From: Acidobacteriota bacterium
GTDB taxonomy: Bacteria; Acidobacteriota; Thermoanaerobaculia; Thermoanaerobaculales; Thermoanaerobaculaceae
Assembly: GCA_021782525.1 (NCBI GenBank)
Contig: JAJXUY010000032.1
Location: 1-10,494 of the forward strand
Direction: 5' to 3'
Length of the DNA: 10,494 bases
In this document: positions 1-5,879 of the stretch, one piece after another
Layout of the letters: every line of letters begins with the position of its first letter
Position numbering within the stretch: position 1 is the stretch's first letter
Notes under the pieces: model-generated
Database searches by the model: none
The model's input: only the letters and a program-made list of their open reading frames with translations
Told to the model about the DNA's origin: nothing
Made by a program: the position numbers and the translations under genes

Positions 1-109
1 TCTGCTGCCGCCGCAGCACGGCGAGCACCGCATCCTTGCTGTCCGCCACCAGGACGCCGCCCTGGGGACGGCCGGCGCGGTCACGGCCCTTCCATTCGAA
101 ACTCGGCAT
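1..109 (-). CDS. pilC: Type IV pilus inner-membrane platform protein PilC, N-terminal fragment (cut by window edge)
   Basis: Reading leftward from an ATG at 107-109, 36 codons are visible before the window ends. The translation begins MPSFEWKGRDRAG and continues with VADSKDAVLAVLRRQQ. This matches the conserved start of PilC/GspF (T2SSF family) proteins: an F-x-W/Y-x-G-x-x-x-x-G opening followed by an alpha-helical segment rich in A, V and L ending in LRRQ. PilC is the polytopic inner-membrane protein on which the PilB and PilT hexamers dock to add or remove pilin. The start lies 3 nt after the pilT stop codon, so translation is probably coupled to pilT. The membrane segments and the two T2SSF repeats lie outside the window. 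Only the N-terminus can be judged, but the pilB-pilT-pilC context makes the call strong. Confidence 0.88.
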   Translation of the reverse strand, partial: MPSFEWKGRDRAGRPQGGVLVADSKDAVLAVLRRQQ

Positions 110-112
110 GGC

Positions 113-1228
113 CTAACCCCTCCCGGAGACCCGCGGCGCCGCCCCCGGCTGCACCACGCCGGTGCCGCGGTTGATCATGTCCTGCAGCTCCTCGGGGTTG
201 GAGCTGTGCGACAGCGCCACCTGCAGCGCAATCATCCGCCGCTGGTAGAGCGTCGCGAGCGACTGGTTGAACGTCTGCATCCCGTGCTTGATCTGTCCGG
301 TCTGCATCGTCGAGTAGATCTGGTGCACCTTGTCCTCGCGGATGAGGTTGCGCACCGCGCTGTTGGGGACCAGGACCTCGCAGCAGAGCACCCGCCCCTT
401 ACCGCTGGCGCGCGGCAGCAGCGCCTGGCAGATGATCCCCTCGAGCACGAACGAGAGCTGCGCCCGCACCTGCGGCTGCTGGTGCTCGGGGAAGACGTCG
501 ATGATGCGGTTGATCGTCTGCGGCGCCGAGTTGGTGTGCAGGGTGGCGAAGGTGAGGTGGCCGGTCTCGGCGATCTGTAGCGCCGACTCGATCGTCTCCA
601 GGTCGCGCATCTCGCCGATCAGCACGACGTCCGGGTCCTCGCGCAGCGCGGAGCGCAGCGCGTTGGGATAGGACTGCGTGTCGGCGTGCAGCTCGCGCTG
701 GTTCACCATCGCCTTCTTGTGCGTGTGCAGGTACTCGATCGGGTCCTCGATCGTGACGATGTGGAGCGCTTTCTCGGCGTTGACCTTGTCGAGCATGGCC
801 GCGAGCGAGGTGGATTTGCCGCAGCCGGTGGGCCCGGTCACGAGCACGAGCCCTCGCGGCCGGTCGCACAGCGATTCCACGACCGCGGGAAGGCCGAGGT
901 CCTTGAACCCGAGGATCTCGTACGGGATCCTGCGGAACGCTCCCGCCACCGCGCCGCGCTGAAAGAAGATGTTGGCGCGGAACCTGGCCAGCCCCTTGAT
1001 ACCGAACGAGAGGTCGAGCTCGAACGTCTCCTCGAGCCGGTGCTTCTGCGCATCGGTGAGCACCGAGTACGCGAGCCGCTTCGTCTCCGGCGCGGTCAGC
1101 GCGGGCAGCGGCAGGCGCTCGAGAACGCCGTCCACACGGATGACCGGGGGCGTATTGGTCGTGATGTGAAGGTCGGTGGCGCCCTTCTCGACCATCGTCT
1201 TCAGCAGCTCGTGCAGCGTGATCGCCAT
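113..1228 (-). CDS. pilT: Type IV pilus retraction ATPase PilT
   Basis: A 371-residue secretion ATPase, the usual PilT length. PilT is the cytoplasmic hexameric motor that depolymerises pili and powers twitching. Visible motifs: an N-terminal PAS-like domain (about 1-105, with the ATDLHI signature at 17-22), Walker A GPTGCGKST (132-140), Asp box IEDPIEY (160-166), Walker B VVLIGEMRD (201-209, catalytic Glu206), His box HLTFATLHTN (224-233), and the PilT-specific AVRNLIRE (291-298), a variant of AIRNLIRE. That last motif separates PilT from PilB and GspE. The ATG at 1226-1228 has a GGGGAG ribosome site just upstream and lies 19 nt after the pilB stop. Walker A has Cys136 where Ser is usual. 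A short Gly/Pro/Arg-rich tail ends the protein. Some genomes carry PilT and PilU paralogues; the complete AIRNLIRE-like motif favours PilT. Confidence 0.96.
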   Translation of the reverse strand: MAITLHELLKTMVEKGATDLHITTNTPPVIRVDGVLERLPLPALTAPETKRLAYSVLTDAQKHRLEETFELDLSFGIKGLARFRANIFFQRGAVAGAFRRIPYEILGFKDLGLPAVVESLCDRPRGLVLVTGPTGCGKSTSLAAMLDKVNAEKALHIVTIEDPIEYLHTHKKAMVNQRELHADTQSYPNALRSALREDPDVVLIGEMRDLETIESALQIAETGHLTFATLHTNSAPQTINRIIDVFPEHQQPQVRAQLSFVLEGIICQALLPRASGKGRVLCCEVLVPNSAVRNLIREDKVHQIYSTMQTGQIKHGMQTFNQSLATLYQRRMIALQVALSHSSNPEELQDMINRGTGVVQPGAAPRVSGRG

Positions 1229-1247
1229 GATCTCCCCTACTCTCCCT

Positions 1248-2963
1248 CTAGAGTACCGTTTCCCGCACCACCTCGTCGATCGTCGTCAGCCCTTCGCGGA
1301 TCTTCTGCAGGCCCGACTGCCGCAGCGTGATCATCCCCTCCTCCACCGCCTTGCGCCGCAGCTCGACCGCGGTCGCGCCGGAGAGGATCAGCTCGCGCAT
1401 GTCTTCGGTGATGTCCATCACCTCGAAGAGGCCGAGCCGCCCCTTGTAGCCGCTGTTGCTGCACTTGTCGCACCCGCGCCCCTTGGCCAGCTTGAGGCTG
1501 TGCGCCTCGCTCTCCGGGAACCCGACCGAGAGCAGGGCCTGGATCGGCGTCTCGATCTCCTCCTTGCAGCTCTGGCACACCTTGCGGATGAGCCGCTGGG
1601 CCGCGATCACGTTGACCGACGTGGCGACGAGGAACGGCTCGATCCCCATGTTCATCAGGCGCGAGATCGTGGACGGAGCGTCGTTGGTGTGCAGGGTGGA
1701 GAGCACCAGGTGCCCGGTGAGCGCCGCCTTGATCGCGATCTCGGCCGTCTCGAAGTCGCGGATCTCGCCGACGAGGATGATGTTCGGGTCCTGGCGCAGG
1801 AACGAGCGCAGCGCGGCGGCGAAGTTGAGTCCGATCGAGTCCTTCATCTGGACCTGGTTGACGCCGGGGAGCTGGAACTCCACCGGGTCCTCCGCGGTCA
1901 TGATGTTGGTCTCCGGCACGTTCACCCGCTGCAGCGCGGAGTACAGCGTGTTGGTCTTGCCGGAACCGGTCGGGCCGGTGACCAGGACCATGCCGTACGG
2001 CTTGAGGATGTTGTCCTCGAACTTCTTCAAGCTCGACTTCTCGAACCCGAGCTTGGTCATGTCCAGGCGCAGGTTCTCCTTGTCGAGCAACCGCAGCACC
2101 ACCTTCTCCCCGTGCAGCGTGGGCAGCACGGAGACGCGGAAGTCGAGCTCGCGCATGCGCCCCTCGATCTTGGCCTTGAGCTTGATGCGGCCGTCCTGGG
2201 GCAGTCGCTTCTCGGCGATGTCGAGCTTGGCGAGGACCTTGATGCGTGAGGTGATCGCATCCTTCAGGCGTTGCGGCGGGTTCATCACCTCGCGCAGGAG
2301 GCCGTCGACGCGGTAGCGGACCCGATAGCTCTTCTCGTACGGCTCGACGTGGATGTCCGACGCCCCGCGCTTGATCGCGTCCGTCAGCATGATGTTCACA
2401 AGGCGGACAACCGGGGCCTCCTGCGACTCCTCGGCCAGCTTGGCGACGTCGAGCTCTTCCTCCTCCTCCATCAGCTCGAGCGCCGCCTCGTCGACCGTCG
2501 TCAGGTCCTCCATCACCTTCTTCAGCTCCAGCTCGCGGGAGGACCCGAAGTTGCGGTCGATGCGCTCGCGGATCGCCTCTTCCGAGGCCACGACCGGCTC
2601 GACGCGGTAGCCGGTCATGAAGGTGATCTCGTCCATGGCGAAGATGTTGGTCGGGTCGGTCATCGCCAGCGTGAGCGTCGCGCCGGTCTTGTTCACAGGG
2701 ATGACGTTGTACTTGCGGGCGAGGTCGACCGGGATGATCTTCGCGACCCCCGGGTCGATCTCGAAGTGGCGCAGGTTGATCGAAGGCACCCCGAACTGGT
2801 GCGACAGGCACTCGATGATGTCGTCCTCGGTGACGAAACCGAGCCGCTGCAGGATCTCGCCCAGCTTGCCGCCCGTGCTCTTTTGCTCCTCGAGCGCCTT
2901 GTTGAGCTGCTGCTGATTGACCAGCTGGGCCTTGAGAAGCAGTTCGCCGAGCTTCAGGGCCAT
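1248..2963 (-). CDS. pilB: Type IV pilus assembly (extension) ATPase PilB
   Basis: A 571-residue GspE/PilB-family ATPase, typical PilB length. It drives pilin polymerisation at the PilC platform on the cytoplasmic side of the inner membrane. Domains in order: an N-terminal MshEN/T2SSE_N domain (about 1-150), a strongly acidic linker (EEEEE at 166-170), then the catalytic core with ASDIHVEP (201-208), Walker A GPTGSGKT (330-337), Asp box AEDPVE (357-362), Walker B IILVGEIRD (395-403) and His box HLVLSTLHTN (418-427). Four cysteines at 463, 466, 498 and 501 form the CxxC...CxxC zinc site typical of PilB/GspE and absent from PilT. The ATG at 2961-2963 follows GGGAG with 4 nt spacing, and the protein begins like family members (MALKLGELLL). 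It is the first gene of the pilB-pilT-pilC operon, 112 nt downstream of the waaC-like gene. Confidence 0.96.
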   Translation of the reverse strand: MALKLGELLLKAQLVNQQQLNKALEEQKSTGGKLGEILQRLGFVTEDDIIECLSHQFGVPSINLRHFEIDPGVAKIIPVDLARKYNVIPVNKTGATLTLAMTDPTNIFAMDEITFMTGYRVEPVVASEEAIRERIDRNFGSSRELELKKVMEDLTTVDEAALELMEEEEELDVAKLAEESQEAPVVRLVNIMLTDAIKRGASDIHVEPYEKSYRVRYRVDGLLREVMNPPQRLKDAITSRIKVLAKLDIAEKRLPQDGRIKLKAKIEGRMRELDFRVSVLPTLHGEKVVLRLLDKENLRLDMTKLGFEKSSLKKFEDNILKPYGMVLVTGPTGSGKTNTLYSALQRVNVPETNIMTAEDPVEFQLPGVNQVQMKDSIGLNFAAALRSFLRQDPNIILVGEIRDFETAEIAIKAALTGHLVLSTLHTNDAPSTISRLMNMGIEPFLVATSVNVIAAQRLIRKVCQSCKEEIETPIQALLSVGFPESEAHSLKLAKGRGCDKCSNSGYKGRLGLFEVMDITEDMRELILSGATAVELRRKAVEEGMITLRQSGLQKIREGLTTIDEVVRETVL

Positions 2964-2989
2964 GCGACTCCCTTCCGTGAACTTTCGAT

Positions 2990-3039
2990 CCGCTTGCGAA
3001 TTCTATCATCCCGGGTGCAGCGCACTCCAGCGCAAGCGG
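2990..3039. repeat. 9-bp inverted repeat between waaC-like gene and pilB
   Basis: CCGCTTGCG at 2990-2998 and its exact reverse complement CGCAAGCGG at 3031-3039 flank a 32-bp spacer. Inside the spacer lie a shorter dyad (GTGC-AGC-GCAC, 3015-3025) and the possible pilB -10 element. No T-run follows on the minus strand, so it does not resemble an intrinsic terminator for the upstream gene. The half-site centres are 41 bp apart, about four helical turns, which would suit a protein bridging the promoter. Function is inference only. Confidence 0.4.
3000..3029 (-). promoter_or_regulatory. Possible weak sigma-70-type promoter for pilB
   Basis: On the minus strand TAGAAT (plus-strand 3000-3005) resembles a -10 box (5 of 6). 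The best-placed upstream hexamer is TGGAGT (3024-3029) with an 18-bp spacer, a poor -35. The predicted start near 2992 would give a leader of about 29 nt containing the GGGAG ribosome site of pilB. It is the only reasonable -10 in the gap, but pilB could also be transcribed from the promoter of the waaC-like gene. Confidence 0.28.
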
Positions 3040-3076
3040 GGCGCGGCCCGAATCGGTTCGCGCCGGCCGTGCCCTG

Positions 3077-4087
3077 CTACGCCGCTGGGCCGATCGCCGC
3101 CAGCAACGCGGCGAACACCGGCTCTATCTCAACCTCGCCCGCGCCACCGGTACGCGCCCGGCCTCGCCCCGCGGCCGTGCCGGCGGCCGCGACCAGGCGC
3201 GCCTGCGCTCCCCTCGGCCCGTTGCGGGCGGGGTCGGTGGCGACGAACACCGCCACGGTCGGGACGCCGAGGGCCGCCGCCAGATGGACCGGGCCCGTGT
3301 CGCCGCCGACCACGGCCGTGCACCGCGAGAGCAGCACGGCCAGCTCCGGGATCGAGGTCGGCGGGGCCAGCGCCACGGCCCCTCCCGCCACCGCCGCGAC
3401 CTCCTCCGCCAGCGCCCTCTCGCCCGGGCCCCAGACGACGAGCGGCGAGAAGCCGGCCGCCGCGGCCCTCCGCCCGAGCCCCGCGAAGCTCGCGGCCGGC
3501 CAGCTCTTTCCGGCGCCGCCGGTCGCCGGCAGCAGCGCCACGCGCGCGGCCCCGCGCTCCGCCCCGTCACCCGCACCGCCGCCGAGCAGGAAGCGGCCGT
3601 CGGGGGCCGCGCCGAACGGCGGCCGGCGGCCCAGCGCCGCCAGCAACGACAGGTTGATGTCGACGACGTGACGCGCCTCGGGGGCCGGCGACACCGTGCG
3701 CGTGTACCACGCCCCGGCGAGCGCCTCCCGCCGGTGGGCGCGGTCCAACCCGACCCGCTCGCCGGCGCGGGAGAGCGCGGCCCACACGGCCGACTTGACC
3801 AGCCCTTGGGGATCGAGGGCCAGGTCGGCCCCGAAGCGGCGCAGCGCCGCCCGCGCCGCGACGACCTCGCGGCGCGTCGCGGCCGCGAACGGGTGCCGGC
3901 GCCAGCGCCGCGTCGCCACCGGGATCGCCAGCGTCACCGCGGGATGGGCCGCCACGAGCGGCAGCAGCGGTTCCTCGACCACCCATGCGAGCTCCACTCG
4001 CTCCGGGCCGGCCACCAGCGCCTCGGCGAGCGGCCACGTATGGACGATATCGCCGAACGCCGACAGCCGGCTGAGGACGATGCGCAC
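3077..4087 (-). CDS. waaC: Glycosyltransferase family 9 / LPS heptosyltransferase (WaaC-like)
   Basis: A 336-residue GT9 protein of the heptosyltransferase I type. Such enzymes transfer L-glycero-D-manno-heptose from ADP-heptose to the Kdo-lipid A inner core on the cytoplasmic face of the inner membrane. The start RLSAFGDIVHTWP (7-19) is the family N-terminal motif, with Asp13 at the position of the E. coli WaaC catalytic Asp. The C-terminal Rossmann half has TGGAGKSWP (189-197, Lys194 at the phosphate-binding position) and GGDTGPVHLAAALGVPTVAVF (261-281) for ADP-sugar binding. The start is GTG at 4085-4087; it lines up with family N-termini, has no Shine-Dalgarno, and sits where the predicted transcript begins. 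The protein is very rich in Ala, Arg and Gly. It could be another GT9 member (heptosyltransferase II or III); the SAxGDIVHT start favours WaaC. Any link to the pilus genes is positional. Confidence 0.82.
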   Translation of the reverse strand: MRIVLSRLSAFGDIVHTWPLAEALVAGPERVELAWVVEEPLLPLVAAHPAVTLAIPVATRRWRRHPFAAATRREVVAARAALRRFGADLALDPQGLVKSAVWAALSRAGERVGLDRAHRREALAGAWYTRTVSPAPEARHVVDINLSLLAALGRRPPFGAAPDGRFLLGGGAGDGAERGAARVALLPATGGAGKSWPAASFAGLGRRAAAAGFSPLVVWGPGERALAEEVAAVAGGAVALAPPTSIPELAVLLSRCTAVVGGDTGPVHLAAALGVPTVAVFVATDPARNGPRGAQARLVAAAGTAAGRGRARTGGAGEVEIEPVFAALLAAIGPAA

Positions 4088-4093
4088 CGGCGG

Positions 4094-4121
4094 ATTCTAA
4101 TGCGTCGCCGGGAGATTCCAA
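4094..4121 (-). promoter_or_regulatory. Sigma-70-like promoter of the waaC-like gene, predicting a leaderless mRNA
   Basis: On the minus strand TTGGAA (4116-4121) and TAGAAT (4094-4099) are separated by 16 bp, matching the -35 (4 of 6) and -10 (5 of 6) consensus. Transcription would begin about 7 nt after the -10 box, at or beside 4087, which is the first base of the GTG start codon. Absence of a Shine-Dalgarno before this GTG agrees with leaderless translation. Confidence 0.5.
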
Positions 4122-4228
4122 TCGCCGCCCGGCACGGTTCGGGCCGTTCAGACCGCCCGCTGCGAGCGGTACGGACGACACCTGTTGAGAATTTCATCAT
4201 TCCCGTCCATGGCACGAAAATCGTTACG

Positions 4229-4244
4229 GAGCAACAGCTTGCTC
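4229..4244. promoter_or_regulatory. Dyad GAGCAA-N4-TTGCTC, candidate enhancer (UAS) for the NtrC-type activator
   Basis: A perfect 6-bp inverted repeat (4229-4234 and 4239-4244) with a 4-bp spacer. Its centre lies about 170 bp upstream of the transcription start expected from the sigma-54 promoter, a normal distance for NtrC-family enhancer sites, which are themselves dyads. The AT-rich island between them could help DNA bending. That the regulator encoded at 8748-10079 binds here is inference. Confidence 0.35.
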
Positions 4245-4354
4245 GGCTCCAAAGGGTTGCGACGCCGGCCCGTCGATCGTCGGACCATGTTGAAATCATC
4301 CACACCTCGCCGGTCAGCGATCCCCGGATGAATATTGTAAATATCTGCACACAA

Positions 4355-4372
4355 ATATTTTACGTAAATTAT
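4355..4372. promoter_or_regulatory. AT-rich palindrome centred on TTTACGTAAA, candidate operator
   Basis: The 10-bp core TTTACGTAAA (4359-4368) is a perfect palindrome. It extends to 18 bp with one mismatched base pair on the axis (16 of 18 symmetric). GTAAAT occurs at 4364-4369 and again at 4337-4342, with the inverted form ATTTTAC between them. It ends 7 bp before the -24 box of the sigma-54 promoter, so a bound protein could act on this promoter. No known regulator is assigned. Confidence 0.35.
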
Positions 4373-4379
4373 AGCAAGT

Positions 4380-4395
4380 TGGCAAGGAGCTTGCT
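4380..4395 (+). promoter_or_regulatory. Sigma-54 (RpoN) -24/-12 promoter of the redox operon
   Basis: TGGCAA-N5-TTGCT matches the sigma-54 consensus TGGCAC-N5-TTGCW at all but one specified base, with the invariant GG (4381-4382) and GC (4393-4394) at the required spacing. Transcription would start near 4406, giving a leader of about 40 nt before the ATG at 4446 with its GGGAGG ribosome site (4435-4440). The -12 region is also inside a small dyad GGAGC-TT-GCTCC (4386-4397). The same operon encodes an NtrC-family activator with an intact GAFTGA loop, which independently supports sigma-54 control. Confidence 0.82.
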
Positions 4396-4445
4396 CCAAA
4401 GAGGTACAAGCGGGGGCCGGGACGTGGCACCTGCGGGAGGCAACG

Positions 4446-5117
4446 ATGACCGCGATTCTGGTGATCCTCACGATTCTGGTGTTCGTCGGCGTCGACGCGC
4501 TCGTCATGGCGTTCCGCCGCCGCCACGCGGCTGCACCCGCCGCGGCCTCGGTCGCCCCGATGCTGGAGCCGAGGCCGCCGCACGGCATCTTTCTCGGCCC
4601 CCGGCACGCGTGGGTTCGCATCACCTCGGACGGTGCGCTCCGCGTCGGCATCGATGACTTCCTCGCCGAGGCGCTCGGCGACGTCGAAGGCGTCGAAGCC
4701 CCGCCGCGCGGCGCCCAGGTCCGGCGCGGCGACCCGCTCCTGCGGCTCCGGGTCAAAGGACGCTCGCTTGTGATCCCGGCGCCGGTGAGCGGCGAGGTCG
4801 TGGCCGTCAACGCCCACGCCGTCGCGCAGCCGTGGGCGGTGAGCCGGGACCCGTACGGCGTCGGGTGGGTGGTGGCGCTGTGGACCCGCGACCACCACGA
4901 GGCGATCAAGCCGCTGCGCATCGGCAACGCGGCCACGGCGTTCCTCCGCCAGGAGATGCAGCGCCTCGCCGACTTCCTCACGCCGGCCGGAACGCCGGCC
5001 ACGGTGCCGCTGCTCGCCGACGGCGGCGTGCCACGCAAGGGCGCGCTCGCGGCGGTCGACTCGGCGCGCTGGGACGCCTTCCAGAAAGAGTTCCTCGGCG
5101 CCTCGGCGGAGGAGTAG
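4446..5117 (+). CDS. Membrane-anchored GcvH-like (glycine cleavage H-type) protein, probably not lipoylated
   Basis: 223 residues. A hydrophobic segment (about 3-23) is followed by FRRRH, so by the positive-inside rule the soluble part should face the cytoplasm. Residues 48-170 resemble glycine cleavage H protein: HAWVRI (54-59, compare HEW), RVGIDDFLAEALGDV (66-80), GDPLL (95-99), PAPVSGEVVAVN (111-122) and a DPYGVGWV stretch (135-142). True H proteins have the lipoyl lysine in ESVKAAS, twelve residues before the G of PVSG; here that position is Gly105 and a lysine (104) sits one residue earlier, so normal lipoylation is doubtful. The C-terminal 50 residues add helices. No glycine cleavage genes are nearby; the next genes encode a HybA/HybB pair, suggesting a structural or assembly role in that complex. 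The ATG follows GGGAGG by 5 nt. It is the first gene after the sigma-54 promoter. Confidence 0.8.
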   Translation: MTAILVILTILVFVGVDALVMAFRRRHAAAPAAASVAPMLEPRPPHGIFLGPRHAWVRITSDGALRVGIDDFLAEALGDVEGVEAPPRGAQVRRGDPLLRLRVKGRSLVIPAPVSGEVVAVNAHAVAQPWAVSRDPYGVGWVVALWTRDHHEAIKPLRIGNAATAFLRQEMQRLADFLTPAGTPATVPLLADGGVPRKGALAAVDSARWDAFQKEFLGASAEE

Positions 5118-5120
5118 GCC

Positions 5121-5879
5121 ATGGCACATCGCGGAATCCTCGTCGACGTGACCAAGTGCATCGGCTGCGGCTCGTGTGTCGAGGCCTGCCAGAAGGCCAA
5201 CGAGCAGCCGGCCCACGAGGCGAGAGGGCTCGACGCCCACAGCTACACCTACCTCATGGACCGCGGCAACGACACCTACGTCCGCCGCCTGTGCATGCAC
5301 TGCGAGAACCCGAGCTGCGCGTCGGTCTGCCCGGTGGGTGCGCTCAAGAAGACCGCCGCCGGCCCGGTCACCTACGACCCCGACAAGTGCATGGGCTGCC
5401 GCTACTGCATGATGGCGTGCCCGTTCGGGGTGCCGACGTACGAGTGGCACTCGGCGGCGCCGCGGGTGCGCAAGTGCCAGATGTGCGTCCATCGCGGCGC
5501 GGCCGGCCCCGCCTGCGCCGAGGCGTGCCCAGCGGGCGCCACCCTCACCGGCGACCGCGACGAGCTGATCGCCGAGGCGCGCCGGCGCGTCGCCTCCGAC
5601 CCCAAGACCTATTTCCAGCGCGTCTACGGCATCACGGAAGCGGGCGGCACAGACGTGCTCTACATCGGCCCGCGCGAGCCGGCCGCCCTCGGGCTGCCGG
5701 CGGTGAAGACCGTCGGCCCGCTTCCCGAGCTCACCTGGAACGCGCTCAGGCACATTCCGGACGTCGTGCTGTTCGGCGGCGTCTTCCTCGGCGGGCTGTT
5801 CTGGCTGACCAAGCGCAAGGAGGATGTCGCGCGCGCCGAGCTCGCCGAGCTCGCCGACAAGGGGGACCACCATGCTTAG
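5121..5879 (+). CDS. hybA: HybA-like 4Fe-4S ferredoxin-type electron transfer subunit with C-terminal membrane anchor
   Basis: 252 residues. Sixteen cysteines in four groups would bind four [4Fe-4S] clusters: C13/16/19/23, C58/61/66/70, C90/93/96/100 and C119/122/132/136, the pattern of HybA/FdnH/DmsB-type dicluster proteins. Residues about 214-229 form a single membrane helix followed by KRK, as in HybA, which links a catalytic subunit to the HybB quinone site. Unlike E. coli HybA there is no Tat signal: the protein starts MAHRGILVD and goes straight into the first cluster motif. The ATG (5121) is 3 nt after the preceding stop, with GGAGGAG at 5108-5114. The 3' end overlaps the next gene by 8 nt. 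It could equally be named a generic 4Fe-4S dicluster protein; the symbol reflects the anchor and the HybB partner. Confidence 0.88.
   Translation: MAHRGILVDVTKCIGCGSCVEACQKANEQPAHEARGLDAHSYTYLMDRGNDTYVRRLCMHCENPSCASVCPVGALKKTAAGPVTYDPDKCMGCRYCMMACPFGVPTYEWHSAAPRVRKCQMCVHRGAAGPACAEACPAGATLTGDRDELIAEARRRVASDPKTYFQRVYGITEAGGTDVLYIGPREPAALGLPAVKTVGPLPELTWNALRHIPDVVLFGGVFLGGLFWLTKRKEDVARAELAELADKGDHHA

Larger units (their letters stand above)
4088..4445. other. Divergent intergenic control region
   Basis: This 358-bp gap separates the minus-strand waaC-like gene from the plus-strand redox operon. I find no convincing gene in it: open frames crossing it lack ribosome sites and family resemblance. 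It holds a sigma-70-like promoter facing left (4094-4121), a GAGCAA-N4-TTGCTC dyad (4229-4244), an AT-rich island (about 4316-4380) that stands out sharply from the GC-rich surroundings, a palindrome (4355-4372), and a sigma-54 promoter facing right (4380-4395). The 9-mers AGCTTGCTC and GCTCCAAAG each occur twice (4236-4254 and 4388-4401). This is the only large non-coding stretch in the window. Confidence 0.8.

Noticed and set aside
2990..3039. Intrinsic terminator after the waaC-like gene
   Set aside because: The inverted repeat has a 32-nt loop and no T-run after it on the minus strand.
1176..3671. Long plus-strand open frames opposite pilT, pilB and the waaC-like gene
   Set aside because: All are antisense to genes with complete catalytic motifs, with low-complexity Arg/Leu/Val/Asp or Pro/Ala compositions and no family resemblance.
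4210..4225. TGGCACG at 4210 as an alternative sigma-54 promoter
   Set aside because: The -24 part is perfect, but the -12 position reads TCGTT instead of TTGCW and lacks the required GC.
4425..4440. TGGCAC at 4425 as another sigma-54 promoter
   Set aside because: No -12 element follows; the expected position is GGAGG, which is the ribosome site of the first gene.
4100..4657. Plus-strand frame starting at an ATG at 4100 and crossing the intergenic region
   Set aside because: It has no ribosome site, runs through the sigma-54 promoter and into the GcvH-like gene in the wrong frame, and becomes Arg-rich low-complexity sequence.
4446..5117. True glycine cleavage H protein
   Set aside because: It has a membrane anchor, lacks lysine at the aligned lipoyl position and has no gcvT or gcvP neighbours.
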